DNA of 32,766 nucleotides from Betaproteobacteria bacterium. Its GTDB lineage: Bacteria > Pseudomonadota > Gammaproteobacteria > Burkholderiales > Rhodocyclaceae. A model generated the notes under the pieces. The model saw nothing but the letters and a program-made list of their open reading frames with translations. It was not told the origin of the DNA and did no database searches. The number at the start of each line of letters is the position of its first letter. Positions within the stretch are counted from its first letter, which is position 1. The DNA is taken from positions 1 through 32,766 of the forward strand of contig WQYV01000019.1 in NCBI GenBank assembly GCA_009781085.1, read 5' to 3'. Shown here piece by piece: positions 32,643 to 32,766 of this stretch. Both the position numbers and the translations under genes were made by a program.

Positions 32643-32766
32643 CTATTTCCCAATACAAAACCGACTAAAAATCTCGCCCAGAAGGTCGTCCGGGGTAAAT
32701 TCGCCGGTGATTTGCGAAAGGGCGTCTTGCGCGAGGCGCAGATTTTCGGCGAAGAGTTCGAGGGCG
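32643..32766 (-). CDS. mnmE: tRNA uridine-5-carboxymethylaminomethyl GTPase MnmE (C-terminal part)
   Basis: The last 40 codons of a gene that continues past the window edge. The protein end, ...[11 protein letters not shown], is the diagnostic C-terminus of MnmE (TrmE), with the conserved Cys of the CIGK motif that binds near the modification site. [29 protein letters not shown] before it fits the helical domain. MnmE with MnmG modifies the wobble uridine of several tRNAs. Confidence 0.93.
   Translation of the reverse strand, partial: ALELFAENLRLAQDALSQITGEFTPDDLLGEIFSRFCIGK

Noticed and set aside
1-32766. CRISPR arrays, tRNA or rRNA genes, prophage
   Set aside because: No regular direct repeats with spacers, no cloverleaf or rRNA sequence, and no phage structural or integrase genes were seen.

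Overview
The window looks like a chromosomal segment of a Gram-negative betaproteobacterium, most likely near the Rhodocyclales (Azoarcus, Dechloromonas or Accumulibacter-like). The basis is gene content and order: a complete cbb3 oxidase locus with an FNR regulator and hemN, a class I PHA synthase, holC followed by a proline-rich protein, and hemC-hemD-hemX-hemY in one run. The lineage is inferred from remembered synteny, not from a search.

Layout. Positions 1-102 hold the 5' end of an unrecognised gene on the minus strand. From 177 to 4761 a minus-strand run hemN - SafE/DsbD_2-like membrane protein - copA - copZ faces fnr (4877-5617), and a perfect FNR box lies between hemN and fnr. A bidirectional terminator separates fnr from phaC (minus); uspA (plus) follows. 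From 8192 to 8740 there is a decayed 5' piece of a group II intron, five bases past a strong terminator hairpin. From 8805 to 17638 a minus-strand block encodes cbb3 oxidase and its assembly: ccoI, ccoS, ccoN, ccoO, ccoQ, ccoP, ccoG, ccoH and a DUF3149-like microprotein. Next are lptG-lptF (minus), pepA-holC-proline-rich protein (plus), nadC and a PilZ-domain protein (minus), thyA-folA (plus), and hemY-hemX-hemD-hemC (minus). The end carries a two-gene cassette of unknown function on lower-GC DNA, then the 3' end of mnmE.

How it fits together. Much of the first 18 kb serves low-oxygen respiration. FNR senses anoxia; its sites lie before hemN/fnr, before ccoNOQP and between ccoS and ccoN. HemN and HemCDXY supply heme. 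CcoI, CcoS, CcoG and CcoH mature the copper- and heme-containing oxidase. CopA, CopZ and the SafE-like protein handle copper.

The most interesting unexplained item is in the ccoS-ccoN gap: an FNR-like box (14888-14901), a well-spaced -10, a long imperfect stem-loop, a CU-rich single-stranded stretch and a Rho-independent terminator with seven Ts. Together they describe a candidate FNR-activated small RNA of about 104 nt. All functional calls are from reading the sequence; no database or folding program was run.
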